Numbered from the stretch's first letter, positions 52,737 through 62,157 are shown. The stretch is 64,000 nt of DNA from Streptomyces formicae (GCF_002556545.1 NZ_CP022685.1:8906001-8970000), one strand, 5' to 3'. Notes: generated from the letters alone by a model not told the origin. Made by a program: numbers and translations.

Positions 52737-53482
52737 GGGAGAAGCCTTTCCAGTACGAGGGTGAGTGCCACCAGGGCCACGAGCAGCGCCACGCTCGCGG
52801 CCACGAAGCGCCGTGAGACGTGGGCCTCCGGCACCAGCACCCGCAGCGTGCCGTCGTAGCCGCGCCCGGCGAGCCCGGCCTGGAGACGGCCCGCACGGTC
52901 GAAGGCCCGCACGAAGGCGGTGGCGCCGAGGCCGCCGAGCGAGCGCCAGGTGGCGGCCCGCGTGGTGTGGCCCAGGCGGGCCGCCTGCGCTTGTCGGATC
53001 CGGCCCATGGAGTCCAGGAGCAGGAAGCTCATGCGGTACGTCACGAGCGCCACATCGACCACCGGCGCGGGCACCCCGGCCTTGACCAGGCGGGGCAGTA
53101 GGTCCGACATCGGTGTGGTGAACGCGAACAGGAGCACCCCGAGCGAGGCCGCCGAGGTCCGCAGGAGCAGACCGCCCGCGCGGGCGGGGCCGCCGTCGGC
53201 GAGCGTGACGAACCCGTCGGGCCCGCCGACCTGGATCAGCAGGGTCACGGCGCCGGTGACGCAGAAGCCGAGCGGCACGCGGTAGGCGCGCCACAGTTTG
53301 CGCGGCGGCACACCGGCCGGGCCGAGCAGCACGGTGAGCGCGGCGGTGAGGACGAGGACGGCACCTGGCCAGGGCGGCAGCGAGATGGCGAGCACGGTGA
53401 GGCCGAGCCCGAGCACGGCCTTGTCCACGGGGTGACGGCGGCGCCAGCGACTGCTGTGCGCCGCCGCGTCGATGGGCAGCAC
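52733..53482 (-). CDS. cbiQ: Cobalt ECF transporter T component (CbiQ)
   Basis: A 249-residue membrane protein with hydrophobic segments at about 22-56, 68-85, 100-125 and 225-245. The coupling motif ARGYDG-like AGRGYDGTLRV and the FVRAFDRAGRL stretch fit ECF-T proteins, which link CbiM to the CbiO ATPases. The GTG start is separated from the cbiN stop by 6 nt. Confidence 0.93.
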   Translation of the reverse strand: MLPIDAAAHSSRWRRRHPVDKAVLGLGLTVLAISLPPWPGAVLVLTAALTVLLGPAGVPPRKLWRAYRVPLGFCVTGAVTLLIQVGGPDGFVTLADGGPARAGGLLLRTSAASLGVLLFAFTTPMSDLLPRLVKAGVPAPVVDVALVTYRMSFLLLDSMGRIRQAQAARLGHTTRAATWRSLGGLGATAFVRAFDRAGRLQAGLAGRGYDGTLRVLVPEAHVSRRFVAASVALLVALVALTLVLERLLP

Positions 53483-53488
53483 GCCGGG

Positions 53489-53842
53489 TCAGACCTCTTC
53501 GGTCTCGGGGCGCGCGCCCTCCGCGTCGTCCTGGGCACGCAGGCGCTCGGCACCCTGACGGCGTCCCCTGCGCAGCCCGAAGTAGTACGCGAGCACACCC
53601 GCGCCGAGGGCCGCCTGCAGCGCGAACAGCGCCGATTCGACCTCCCCCGAGGGCGGCTCGTACAGGGGCGAGAACCAGGGCTCGTAGTCCGGCTCGATCT
53701 CGGTGATCGCCGACTCGGCCTGCGCGTCGGCGCCCGCGAACGGCTCCTTCTTGTCGTCGCCCAGGCCGAGCGCCAGGGGCAGCACCGCGAGCGCGGCGAC
53801 GATCAGGAGCAGCAGGACATTGATCTTCGTGTTCCGGTTCAT
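53489..53842 (-). CDS. cbiN: Cobalt transport protein CbiN
   Basis: A 117-residue protein with two membrane helices (TKINVLLLLIVAALAVLPLA and ALQAALGAGVLAYYFGLRRG) around an external acidic segment with PFAGADAQAESAITEIEPDY, the usual FxGxDxQ/A region of CbiN. It aids cobalt loading of CbiM. The start is one base into the cbiM stop (ATGA/TGATG overlap). Confidence 0.93.
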   Translation of the reverse strand: MNRNTKINVLLLLIVAALAVLPLALGLGDDKKEPFAGADAQAESAITEIEPDYEPWFSPLYEPPSGEVESALFALQAALGAGVLAYYFGLRRGRRQGAERLRAQDDAEGARPETEEV

Positions 53843-54576
53843 CAGGCACCGGCCCCCGTCTCCGTCGTGACCGCGGTCTTCTCCGTGCCGGACGCCTTCT
53901 GAGCACCGGCCTTGCGTTGCAGCAGGACCCCGAGCCGGGTGAGCTCGCCCTTGCTGGACTGCACGAGCAGCCGCATCACCACGACGGTGAGCAGGCCCTC
54001 GCTGACGGCCAGCGGGATCTGCGTGACGGCGAAGATGCCGCCGAACTTGCCGAGCGCGCCGAGGAACCCGCTGCTGGGGTCGGGGAAGGCCAGGGCCAGC
54101 TGGACACTGGTGACGCAGTACGTGGAGAGGTCGGCGACGAAGGCACCGAAGAACACGGCGACCATCAGCGGCACGTCGTACCGCTTGAGGAGCCGGTAGA
54201 CGGCGTAACCGGCCCACGGCCCGACGATCGCCATCGAGAAGACGTTGGCCCCGAGCGTGGTGAGCCCGCCGTGGGCGAGCAGCAGGGCCTGGAACAGCAG
54301 TGTGATGGTGCCGAGCACCGTCATGATCGGCGGCCGGAACAGGATGGCGCCGAGCCCGGTCCCCGTCGGGTGCGAGCAACTGCCCGTCACCGAGGGGATC
54401 TTCAGGGCGGAAAGGACGAAAGTGAAGGCTCCGGAGGCACCGAGGAGCAGGGTGCTCTCCGGATGCTCCTTGACTTCACGGGTCAGGGAACGGACTCCGT
54501 GGACGACGAACGGCGCGGACGCTACGCCCCAGGCGATCGCGTGCGCCGGTGGGAGGAAACCCTCGGCAATGTGCAT
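53842..54576 (-). CDS. cbiM: Cobalt ECF transporter S component CbiM
   Basis: A 244-residue membrane protein. It begins [10 protein letters not shown], the invariant metal-binding N-terminus of CbiM, and has [20 protein letters not shown], the His-containing family motif, with about six hydrophobic helices. The ATG at 54576 was chosen because the His2 side must be at the N-terminus for metal binding, and open frame beyond it is riboswitch. It is the first gene of cbiMNQO. Confidence 0.96.
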   Translation of the reverse strand: MHIAEGFLPPAHAIAWGVASAPFVVHGVRSLTREVKEHPESTLLLGASGAFTFVLSALKIPSVTGSCSHPTGTGLGAILFRPPIMTVLGTITLLFQALLLAHGGLTTLGANVFSMAIVGPWAGYAVYRLLKRYDVPLMVAVFFGAFVADLSTYCVTSVQLALAFPDPSSGFLGALGKFGGIFAVTQIPLAVSEGLLTVVVMRLLVQSSKGELTRLGVLLQRKAGAQKASGTEKTAVTTETGAGA

Positions 54577-54611
54577 GGCTCGGCAGACCCTCTCCAGCAC
54601 CTCGTGGATGG

Positions 54612-54785
54612 ACAACGCGCCTTGGCCGGTCTCCTGGCTGACGGGTCGTACCGACCGGACTCCGCCTTCCCGGGTGCTTGCGCACCCAGTGGCTGCCGCG
54701 AGGGCTGGAGCCGGACTTCCCGATCACAGTGGCGAGGGCCGCACCGGCATCACACCGGATTTCCCGTTCACCAAGGCGTCGTGAC
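54612..54785 (-). promoter_or_regulatory. Cobalamin riboswitch upstream of cbiMNQO
   Basis: On the minus strand: GGTGAACGGGAAATCCGGTG, TGCGGCCCTCGCCACTGTGA, GGCAGCCACTGG, CACCCGGGAAGGCGGAGTCC and GTCAGCCAGGAGACCGGCC. The ends are approximate. The 3' end lies about 35 nt from the cbiM start, so ligand binding may act on translation initiation as well as on transcription. Confidence 0.92.
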
Positions 54786-54874
54786 AGTAGTCCGCAAGTG
54801 ATCGAACTGACAACCTGCGCAAGGGGCGCGTCGCGGGCCTATCGGCGGAGCACCGGGTCTCGCATGCTGATGTC

Positions 54875-55396
54875 ATGCGTCAGGGTGCGGCAGCCGTCGG
54901 CAGCGTGGTCTTCTTCGTGGTGGCACCGGGGGTGGTGACCGGCGTGGTGCCGTGGTGGCTCTCGGACGGCTGGTCGGCCGGTGGCTCCTGGAACTGGTCG
55001 GTGGGCGCGCTCGGTTGGGCCGTGGTCATCGGCTCGGCGGCGCTCCTGGTGCACTCCTTCGGCCGCTTCGTGGCGCAGGGCCTCGGTACGCCCGCTCCGC
55101 CGGCGCCCACCGAACACCTGGTGGTCACCGGCGCCTACCGCTACGTACGCAACCCGATGTACGTGGCGGTCGTCGCGCTCATCCTGGCCCAGGGCCTGGT
55201 GCTCGCACGGCCCCTGCTGCTCGGTTACGGCCTGGTGGCGTGGGCGGTGATGGCCGTCTTCGTGCGCGCCTATGAAGAGCCCACGCTGCGGCGGCAGTTC
55301 GGATCGGAGTACGAGGTGTACCGGCGCGGGGTGCGGGCGTGGATTCCCGGACTCCGGGCGTACGAAGCGGCGGCGCGACCGGCGGACGGGGCCTAG
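54875..55396 (+). CDS. Isoprenylcysteine carboxyl methyltransferase family protein
   Basis: A 173-residue membrane protein with four hydrophobic segments. The C-terminal family motif (GAYRYVRNPMYVAVV, then EEPTLRRQFGSEYEVYRRGV) is the ICMT/phospholipid methyltransferase signature that binds SAM and the headgroup. The substrate in Streptomyces is unknown. It is transcribed away from the cobalt operon and ends 32 bp from the convergent CYTH gene. Confidence 0.9.
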   Translation: MRQGAAAVGSVVFFVVAPGVVTGVVPWWLSDGWSAGGSWNWSVGALGWAVVIGSAALLVHSFGRFVAQGLGTPAPPAPTEHLVVTGAYRYVRNPMYVAVVALILAQGLVLARPLLLGYGLVAWAVMAVFVRAYEEPTLRRQFGSEYEVYRRGVRAWIPGLRAYEAAARPADGA

Positions 55397-55428
55397 GCCC
55401 TCGTACGCGGGTGGGATGGTCCTGCACG

Positions 55429-57333
55429 TCAGCTCTGATGGCTGGTTTTCCTGTAGGACCACGCGAGGGCGACCAAGCCGAGGTATCCGGTCATGTTCGC
55501 GGTGAAGTCCCGTCCGGTCCACGGGAGCGTGACGGCGATCGCGGCGAGTGCGGAGAGCCCCACGGCGATGCCGCTGTTGCGGCGGGAACGGCCCCGTTCG
55601 GCGTGTCTTGTCAAGGCACGCCAGCCTGCGCAGAGGCTGATGAATCCGAGCGTCTGGAGGAGCACGGCGGGGATTTGGGACGACCCCCCGGCCAGCAGTC
55701 CTTCGTCGCCGCCCATGCTCATGGCCAGGAGCCCGCCGATCAGCATGGCCAGGGACCCGGTGAACCGGAAGTACTCCCAGGAGATGCCCCCGGAGGGCAC
55801 GCGGGCCGGTATGCGTCGGGTGCCCCCGGTCGGCTCGTCGATCACGGTGCTGGTGCGCGTCCTGTACCAGGGCGGCTGCTCGCGGAGCCCCAGGTCCACG
55901 ACTCCCTCGAAGTACTTCGCGCTGGTGAGCTTCTTCACTTCGCCACGGGTGAACTCACTGCACTTCGACGAGAAGAGGAGCAGGAACGCCAGGTACTGAT
56001 CGGTCTGGTACCGCTGAGGCGAGTCGGCCTCGTCCTCCACCCCGGTGACCTCGCACTCCCGGCGCGTGGCGGTGCGGCTGCGCCCGGGGGGACGGTAGGT
56101 GATCTCGTCGAGCTTGAGTTTGACGATGGGGCGGTCTTCCCCCGTGAGATGCGGCACGTGCGAGGTCGAGGACCTGCGGACCAGCCACGCCTTGCGGTTC
56201 ACCTGCACTTCAAGGCTCGGCCGGAGCCCCATCCGCGCCAGCGCGTCGGGGAGGTCGTCGAACGAGGCCGGGGCCGGTGCTTCGGAGACATGTTGGTACC
56301 GGGCGGCCATCAGCTGGCAGATGTCGTCCCACTTGACGCGGATCTCGTCACCTTCACGGATGGAGGACTCCTCCTGTTTGGACATGAAGCCCTTCGGGTC
56401 CCCTCGCTCCTTCAGGCGGCGAAAGGTCAGTTGTCGGCGGCCCTGTTCTCGCCGGATCCTGATGTAGGCCCCGCGCCGGAAGAGGTCGTATCCCTTGGTG
56501 TCGTAGTACATGTCCGAGATCAGGCGGTTCGCGGCGCGCTGGAACCGATACCCGTCGACGAACTGTTCGTTGTGCTCCAGCTCGCGGAGCAAGGCGACGT
56601 ACTGGTGGTCGTTCCCGAACTGGAGCTTCAGCTCCGCCTTCTCCACGGAGCCGTTCATGTCGGCGTGGATGACCGCTCGCTCGAACTTCGACTGGAACAC
56701 CTCACGCGCCCCGTAGGTGACCGCCACCACACGCTTCATCTCGGCGAGGTCGGCGCGCCTGGTCCGGTCGAGCAGTTCGAGCTCGATCCGGCACTCGGGG
56801 GTGGCGGGGCCCTCCTTGCCGCGGTACTTGGTCTCGTCCAGGCACAGTTCGGCGATGTCGGCGCCCTCGCCGCTCACGATCCAGAGCTCGCGCGTGGTCT
56901 CCACCGGATACTGGTGATCCAGCCCCATGGCCTGGAGGGTGGCAGCGGCGCCGGCGCTGTGGACCGCGTACTCGATGTTCGTTCCGACCGTGACGCCGAT
57001 GTTCTCGGACACGAGGATGGCGGCGATCTGGTTCATCACGTCGACCAGGGAGCCGTCACCGGGGTTCTCGATCTCCTCGCGCTCGGTGGGGCCTTCGCCG
57101 GGACGCGGGCGCTTGAAGGTCACCCGGAGCGAGTCGCCCTTCTCGCGTACGCGCAACGACCACTGACGGGCGGCGAGCTGACCCTGCACGTCGAAGTAGG
57201 TGTCCAGCTGGACCCTGCTCCGACCACGGCGGACCTCGTACCCGCCGAACCGGGACCGCTGCGCGAGGTCCTGTCGGAGTTGCTCGAGCTGGTCCGGCTG
57301 GACCTCGAACCTGACCTCTACCTCGACAGCCAT
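55429..57333 (-). CDS. Tandem CYTH-domain protein with C-terminal membrane helices
   Basis: A 634-residue protein with an uncommon layout. Two CYTH-type (triphosphate tunnel) modules are seen. The first opens VEVEVRFEVQPD and has LDTYFDVQGQLAARQWSLRVR. The second has MYYDTKGYDLFRRGAYIRIR and LTFRRLKERGD, with YQTDQYLAFLLLFSSKCSEF later. Both keep the LD/MYYDT and the RxR pattern of the family, but the ExExK strand is imperfect. The C-terminus has hydrophobic segments (GSLAMLIGGLLAMSMGGDEG onward). The ATG at 57333 has AAGGGG at 7 nt. Its substrate is unknown. Confidence 0.8.
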   Translation of the reverse strand: MAVEVEVRFEVQPDQLEQLRQDLAQRSRFGGYEVRRGRSRVQLDTYFDVQGQLAARQWSLRVREKGDSLRVTFKRPRPGEGPTEREEIENPGDGSLVDVMNQIAAILVSENIGVTVGTNIEYAVHSAGAAATLQAMGLDHQYPVETTRELWIVSGEGADIAELCLDETKYRGKEGPATPECRIELELLDRTRRADLAEMKRVVAVTYGAREVFQSKFERAVIHADMNGSVEKAELKLQFGNDHQYVALLRELEHNEQFVDGYRFQRAANRLISDMYYDTKGYDLFRRGAYIRIRREQGRRQLTFRRLKERGDPKGFMSKQEESSIREGDEIRVKWDDICQLMAARYQHVSEAPAPASFDDLPDALARMGLRPSLEVQVNRKAWLVRRSSTSHVPHLTGEDRPIVKLKLDEITYRPPGRSRTATRRECEVTGVEDEADSPQRYQTDQYLAFLLLFSSKCSEFTRGEVKKLTSAKYFEGVVDLGLREQPPWYRTRTSTVIDEPTGGTRRIPARVPSGGISWEYFRFTGSLAMLIGGLLAMSMGGDEGLLAGGSSQIPAVLLQTLGFISLCAGWRALTRHAERGRSRRNSGIAVGLSALAAIAVTLPWTGRDFTANMTGYLGLVALAWSYRKTSHQS

Positions 57334-57494
57334 GCGCGCCCCTTGTGCGTGTGAGGAGCAAGTGTTGAGGAGCAGCAATGTAGCCCCTGACCGGCGCGGC
57401 CGGGAACAGCTATTGCGTACCAAAGCAGCTGAATGGTAGGCGAGTTGGTGCACTCAGGGACACCGGTCGTGCGCCGCCGGTCGTGCGCCGCCCG

Positions 57495-58382
57495 TCATGC
57501 GGTGACGGGGTCGGTGTCCATGCCGAGCAAGGTGAGGAACGCGGCGGCAGCGGGAGACGGGGCGAGGCGGCTCCAGATCAGGCGCTCGACCCGCACGGGG
57601 CCGTTGGTGAGGGGGACGGCCCGCAGACCGTGGAGTTCGGGGGCGAACAGGCCGGGCAGCAGGGCGATGCCGAGGCCGTTGCGGACCATTCTGGCCATGA
57701 GTTCCACGCCGGACACCTCGAAGGCGACCTCGCGGCGCAGGCCCGCCGCCGCGAACGCCGCGTCCGACTGGGCGCGCGCCGCGCTGCCGTCGGCGAAGTC
57801 CACGAACAACTCGTCGGCGAGCGTGCCGAGGTCCACCTCCTCGCGGTCGGCCAGCGGGTGGTCGGGGGCGACCACGGCGACGTGGCGGCCGTGGGCGAGT
57901 TCCCGGTCGCGGACGCCCTGGAGCCGGAACCCGGGCGGCACGCCGAGGAACGCCGCGTCCAGGGCGCCGTCCCGCACCTGCTCGACGAGCCGTTCGCTGG
58001 CCCCGGCCCGCAGGCTGATCCGGACGTGGGGATAGCGCGCGCGGAAGTCCCGGAGCACCGCCGGGAGGTCGACGGCCGCCACGGTGGGGATCGCCCCGAT
58101 GGTCAGCCTGCCGCGTATCTGGCCGGAGGCGGCGGCGACCTCCGCGCGGGCCCGCTCGGCGGCCTCCAGGGCCTGGCGGGCGGCGGGCAGGAACGCCTCT
58201 CCCGCGGCGGTGAGCCGCACCCGGCGGCTGGTCCGCTCGAACAGCCGGGCACCGAGCTCCTTCTCCAGGCGGGCCACTTGGTGGCTGAGCGCGGACTGGA
58301 CGACATGGCAACGCTCGGCGGCCCTGGTGAAGCCGCCGGTCTCGGCCACGGCGACGACGTAGCGCATCTGCTGGAGATCCAT
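57495..58382 (-). CDS. LysR family transcriptional regulator
   Basis: A 295-residue LTTR. The N-terminal winged HTH is MRYVVAVAETGGFTRAAERC, then VVQSALSHQVARLEKELGAR, and the substrate-binding domain follows from RGRLTIGAIPTVAAV. The ATG at 58382 was chosen, and an in-frame upstream extension overlaps the promoter. A perfect 15-bp palindrome sits directly upstream. It is divergent from the VOC protein gene, so it probably controls it as well as itself. Confidence 0.93.
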   Translation of the reverse strand: MDLQQMRYVVAVAETGGFTRAAERCHVVQSALSHQVARLEKELGARLFERTSRRVRLTAAGEAFLPAARQALEAAERARAEVAAASGQIRGRLTIGAIPTVAAVDLPAVLRDFRARYPHVRISLRAGASERLVEQVRDGALDAAFLGVPPGFRLQGVRDRELAHGRHVAVVAPDHPLADREEVDLGTLADELFVDFADGSAARAQSDAAFAAAGLRREVAFEVSGVELMARMVRNGLGIALLPGLFAPELHGLRAVPLTNGPVRVERLIWSRLAPSPAAAAFLTLLGMDTDPVTA

Positions 58383-58388
58383 GGGGCC

Positions 58389-58403
58389 ATCGTGAATCAC
58401 GAT
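58389..58403. promoter_or_regulatory. 15-bp palindrome upstream of the LysR gene
   Basis: ATCGTGA, 1 nt, TCACGAT, 7 bp before the LysR start codon and in the divergent promoter region with the VOC gene. It is a candidate operator with T-N11-A character at its edges. Confidence 0.5.
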
Positions 58404-58529
58404 CGATCTCGATGACAAACATGTGTTGGACCGATGGATGCCTGCTCGGAGATGCTGAACTCAACAGCGGGCCGACGGCGAAGCCAGCGGCACCACCGCC
58501 CCCTACGACCTACTTCGTGGAGACACCCC

Positions 58530-58919
58530 ATGCGCGTCATCGCCTTCGACCACCTCGTCCTGAACGTCGCCGACATCGAGCGCTCGCTCGCCTTCTACAC
58601 CGGACCGCTCGGCCTGGAGCCGGTGCGCGTGGCGGAGTGGCGCGACGGCAAGGTCCCCTTCCCGTCCGTGCGGGTCAGCCCGACGACCATCATCGACCTC
58701 GTCGTGGGCCCCGACGGGGAGAAGCAGGGCTCCAACGTCGACCACATCTGCCTCGTCGTCGAGCCGCTCGACTGGCAGGAGGTCATCGACTCCGGTGTCT
58801 TCACGGTCCTGGACGGCCCCGGGGAGCGCTTCGGCGCCCGGGGCACCGCGGTCTCCCTCTACGTACAGGACCCCGACCACAACACCGTGGAGCTGCGCTG
58901 GTACCCGGCGGAGGGCTGA
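58530..58919 (+). CDS. VOC family protein (glyoxalase/bleomycin-resistance fold)
   Basis: A 129-residue VOC domain. The opening FDHLVLNVADIERSLAFYTG and the closing DPDHNTVELRWY are the conserved ends, and metal ligands would be His8, a Glu near the C-terminus (VELRW) and a residue of VDHICLVV. The substrate is unknown. The ATG at 58530 has GGAG at 8 nt. The neighbouring LysR regulator suggests induction by a small molecule. Confidence 0.92.
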   Translation: MRVIAFDHLVLNVADIERSLAFYTGPLGLEPVRVAEWRDGKVPFPSVRVSPTTIIDLVVGPDGEKQGSNVDHICLVVEPLDWQEVIDSGVFTVLDGPGERFGARGTAVSLYVQDPDHNTVELRWYPAEG

Positions 58920-58942
58920 GCCGGCGGCGAGTTGAGGCCCGG

Positions 58943-59392
58943 TCAGGAGCCGTCCGACAGGATCGCGAGTCCGGCGATGAGCCCGACGAAGGCCAGGATC
59001 GCCAGCGCGCAGACGAGCAGCACCAGCCAGCCGGTGAGGATGCTCGCGAGGGCGAGTCCGCGGCCCTCGCCCGCGAGGCGTCGGCCCCGGAAGCGGGCGA
59101 CGTGGCCCGTGGGGATGGCGATGAGCGCGGAGAGGGCGGCCAGGGTGATGAAGACGCCGGGGTTGATCCAGGCGATGCCCGTGGCGAAGTTGCCGAGGAA
59201 GGCGACGCCGCCGAGGGCGAAGAAGCCGCTGACCTTGGCCGTGCGGTTGCGGCCCGCCAGGGTCCGCTCGGTGTCCTGGGGCGAGGCGTCCTGAGCCCCG
59301 GCGTCCCGCGTACCGGCGCCCCGAGTCCCTTCGTGCGGTGCCTGGTTGGCCCGCTTCTGTCCGTCTCGCGTGTGCGCTGACGCACCGTTCAC
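58943..59392 (-). CDS. DUF4190-type membrane protein
   Basis: A 149-residue protein. A hydrophilic N-terminus (residues 1-45) is followed by two or three helices (AKVSGFFALGGVAFLGNFA, PGVFITLAALSALIAIPTG and LALASILTGWLVLLVCALAI), with the family motif HVARFRGRRLAGEGRGLALAS between them, here shortened to RGRRLAGEGRGLA. Function unknown. The GTG at 59392 has AAGGAG at 5 nt. It is divergent from the LCP gene. Confidence 0.8.
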   Translation of the reverse strand: MNGASAHTRDGQKRANQAPHEGTRGAGTRDAGAQDASPQDTERTLAGRNRTAKVSGFFALGGVAFLGNFATGIAWINPGVFITLAALSALIAIPTGHVARFRGRRLAGEGRGLALASILTGWLVLLVCALAILAFVGLIAGLAILSDGS

Positions 59393-59487
59393 TGCCGCTC
59401 CTTCAGAATGCCCAGGTAAGTTGCCCACAGCTTGCCCCTGGTGATTTTCGCCGAAGAGGGATGCTACGCGGCTCCGGATCACTTACT

Positions 59488-59503
59488 TCTACATGACTGT
59501 AGA
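59488..59503. promoter_or_regulatory. Palindrome in the DUF4190/LCP divergent region
   Basis: TCTACA, 4 nt, TGTAGA, about 80 bp upstream of the LCP start. It is a candidate operator in an otherwise AT-rich promoter stretch. Confidence 0.4.
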
Positions 59504-59582
59504 GTTCCCGCATTCGACTCGATCGGGTGTTCTGTGATGCCGTGCGACAGTTGTGTGACGGGTGAGATCTGGAGGTTCGCGG

Positions 59583-61043
59583 GTGGGTGGGACGGGCGCA
59601 CGCAGGCGTGGTCAGGGCCGGGGCGGTTCGAGGGGTGCTCCGCAGCGCCGTGCGAGGGGTGGCTCGCGGGGCGGTCCGAAAGCCGGGTCCACCCGGCTGA
59701 CGAAGCGGGGGCGGATCCTGCTCTGGGTCGCGGCCTCGTTCTCGGTACTGATCCTCGCGGTGGCCGGGATCGGCGCGTGGATATACACGGACCTCGACAA
59801 CAACATCCACGCGGCGGACGTCGACAGCAAGCTGGGCGGTGACCGCCCCGAGAACCTCAGTCCGGGCTCGAAGAACATCCTCGTCGTCGGCTCGGACAGC
59901 CGCGACGGCGCCAACTCCAAGTACGGCAAGAACCTGACGACCATGCAGTCGGACACGCTGATGGTCGTGCACATCCCCGCCGACCGTAAGTGGGCGACCG
60001 TCGTCTCCTTCCCGCGCGACTCCTGGGTGCAGATCCCCACCTGCGACAAGGGCAACGGAAGCAAGGCCGCCGCACATCACTTCAAGATCAACGAGGCGTT
60101 CTCGATCGGCGGGAGCACCGGCGACGTCGAGAGCGCGGCGGCCTGCACCATAAAGACGGTCGAGGCCCGCACGGGCCTGCGCATGGACCACTTCATGTCC
60201 GTCGACTTCCAGGGCTTCAAGGGCATGGTCAATGCCCTCGGGGGCATCGAGGTCTGCCCCGAGCAGGCGATCCACGACAAGAAGGCGCACCTCGACATGG
60301 AGGCGGGCTGCCAGACGGTGAAGGACGAGAAGGCACTCGGCTACGTACGCACCCGCTACAGCGTCGGCGACGGCTCGGACCTCGGACGCATCGGCCGCCA
60401 GCAGGAGTTCATGGACGCGCTGGCCTCCAAGGCCCAGTCCAAGCTGACCAGCCCCAAGTCCCTCTACGACTTCCTGCAGTCCGCCACCAAGTCCCTCACC
60501 ACGGACAAGCCCCTGGCCGGGATCAAGCCGCTCTACGGCCTCGCCTCCGAGCTCAAGGGCATCCCCGAGGACCGGCTGACCTTCCTCACCGTGCCGAACT
60601 ACCCGCGCGAGGCCGACGTGCCCACCGACAAGGCGAACGTGATGTGGCAGTTCCCGCAGGCCGCCGACCTGTTCACCTCCCTGGCCAGGGACAAGGAGGT
60701 CGGGAAGGACAGGAAGAAGCAGTTGGAGAAGTCCGCGAAGGAGCCGGTCTACGCCTCGACGGTGAGCGTCCGCGTCCTCAACGGCACCGGCAAGGATGGC
60801 CGCGCGGCCGAGGTCGCCGAGCAGCTCCGCGACGCGGGCTTCAAGGTCGAATCCACCGACAACGCGCCCGCCGATTCGCGTACCACCACGATCGACTACC
60901 CCGAGGGCGCCAAGAGCCGGGCCGAGGTGCTCGCCTCGCGCCTGCCCGGGGTCCGCGCCACCGCGCGGACCGCGGACTCCGCCGGCGCCGCGCCCGGCGT
61001 CGTGACGCTCACGGTCGGCAAGGAGTTCGAGGGCTTGCGGTGA
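59583..61043 (+). CDS. LytR-CpsA-Psr (LCP) family cell-wall ligase
   Basis: A 486-residue membrane-anchored protein. An Arg-rich cytosolic tail precedes one helix (ILLWVAASFSVLILAVAGIG, near 45-64), then the LCP domain (LVVGSDSRDG, SDTLMVVHIPADRKW, VSFPRDSWV, with the Arg and Asp that bind polyprenyl pyrophosphate), and a C-terminal LytR_C domain (VSVRVLNGTGKDGRAAEV). LCP enzymes attach wall polymers such as teichoic acids or polysaccharides to peptidoglycan. The GTG at 59583 has GGAGG at 7 nt. Confidence 0.94.
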   Translation: MGGTGARRRGQGRGGSRGAPQRRARGGSRGGPKAGSTRLTKRGRILLWVAASFSVLILAVAGIGAWIYTDLDNNIHAADVDSKLGGDRPENLSPGSKNILVVGSDSRDGANSKYGKNLTTMQSDTLMVVHIPADRKWATVVSFPRDSWVQIPTCDKGNGSKAAAHHFKINEAFSIGGSTGDVESAAACTIKTVEARTGLRMDHFMSVDFQGFKGMVNALGGIEVCPEQAIHDKKAHLDMEAGCQTVKDEKALGYVRTRYSVGDGSDLGRIGRQQEFMDALASKAQSKLTSPKSLYDFLQSATKSLTTDKPLAGIKPLYGLASELKGIPEDRLTFLTVPNYPREADVPTDKANVMWQFPQAADLFTSLARDKEVGKDRKKQLEKSAKEPVYASTVSVRVLNGTGKDGRAAEVAEQLRDAGFKVESTDNAPADSRTTTIDYPEGAKSRAEVLASRLPGVRATARTADSAGAAPGVVTLTVGKEFEGLR

Positions 61044-61235
61044 CCGCGCCCGGCGGCGGGGCGGAATCCGCCGACACAACCTCCAAACGTGACGACGCAC
61101 ATGCCGCACTCATTGGCTGATCAGCCAAGCATCAGCCAGGCACCTATGAGATTTACCGTGGCAGATGCAAGATGAGAGACGTTGTTCGGGGCGCGGATGG
61201 CGACGCCCCGGCAGACCCACAAGGCGAGGTCTCCC

Positions 61236-62012
61236 ATGGTCATGCGCACTCACGACGGCAGCGCCGGCGACGTCGACTACGGCTCCCTCGGCCCCGGCTA
61301 CGCGTCCTACCGCCGCCCGGACGAGCGCATCGCCCACGTCATCGCCCGGGCGCTCGGCGACGCCCGCGCCGTCCTCAACGTCGGCGCGGGCACCGGGTCC
61401 TACGAGACCGAGGCGCACGCGATCACCGCGGTCGAGCCGTCCCTGGCCATGCGGGCCATGCGCCCGGCCAGGCTCGCCACCGCGATCGACGCCGTCGCCG
61501 AGGACCTCCCCTTCGCCGACGGGGAGTTCGACGCGTCGATGACCCTCTTCAGCGTCCACCAGTGGTCCGACGCCGCGGCCGGGCTGCGCGAGATGCGACG
61601 GGTCACGCGCGGCCCCGTCGCCGTGCTGACCTGCGACCCCGCGCGCGTGCGCGACTTCTGGCTCTACGAGTACGCCCCGGACGTCCTGGAGACCGAGGCC
61701 CGCCGCTACCCGCCCCTGCGCCTGCTCACCGCCGCGCTCGGCGGCACCACCACGGTCGAGCCCGTCCCCATCCCGCTGGACTGCACCGACGGCTTCAACG
61801 AGGCGTACTACGGACGTCCCGAACTCCTCCTGGACCCCGCGGCCCGCCAGGCCTGCTCGGCCTGGAGCTTCGTCGACGACCGCGCACGCCAGGACTTCGA
61901 CACCTCGCTGCGCCGCGCCCTGGGGTCGGGCGCCTGGGACGACGCCTTCGGCCACCTGCGGAGTCGGCCGACCTACGACGGATCACTCGTCCTCCTGCGC
62001 GCCACCCGCTGA
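61236..62012 (+). CDS. Class I SAM-dependent methyltransferase
   Basis: A 258-residue methyltransferase. Motif I is VLNVGAGTGSYE, followed by ITAVEPSLAMRAMRP and FDASMTLFSVHQWSD, and later YPPLRLLTAAL. This resembles UbiE/COQ5-like small-molecule methyltransferases, and the substrate is unknown. The ATG at 61236 has GCGAGG about 6 nt upstream. It is transcribed separately from the LCP gene. Confidence 0.88.
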   Translation: MVMRTHDGSAGDVDYGSLGPGYASYRRPDERIAHVIARALGDARAVLNVGAGTGSYETEAHAITAVEPSLAMRAMRPARLATAIDAVAEDLPFADGEFDASMTLFSVHQWSDAAAGLREMRRVTRGPVAVLTCDPARVRDFWLYEYAPDVLETEARRYPPLRLLTAALGGTTTVEPVPIPLDCTDGFNEAYYGRPELLLDPAARQACSAWSFVDDRARQDFDTSLRRALGSGAWDDAFGHLRSRPTYDGSLVLLRATR

Positions 62013-62157
62013 CCGGGCACCAGCCGGAGCGCGAGGGCCTCGGCCGACCCGGCGCGGCCCAGGATTAATCGGTCGCCCGCGCCCGGACTTTCCGGTGCAC
62101 TGGAGGGAGCACCGAGTCCAGGACCGATCGATGGCCTTCTTCCGAGAGGGAGCCGTG

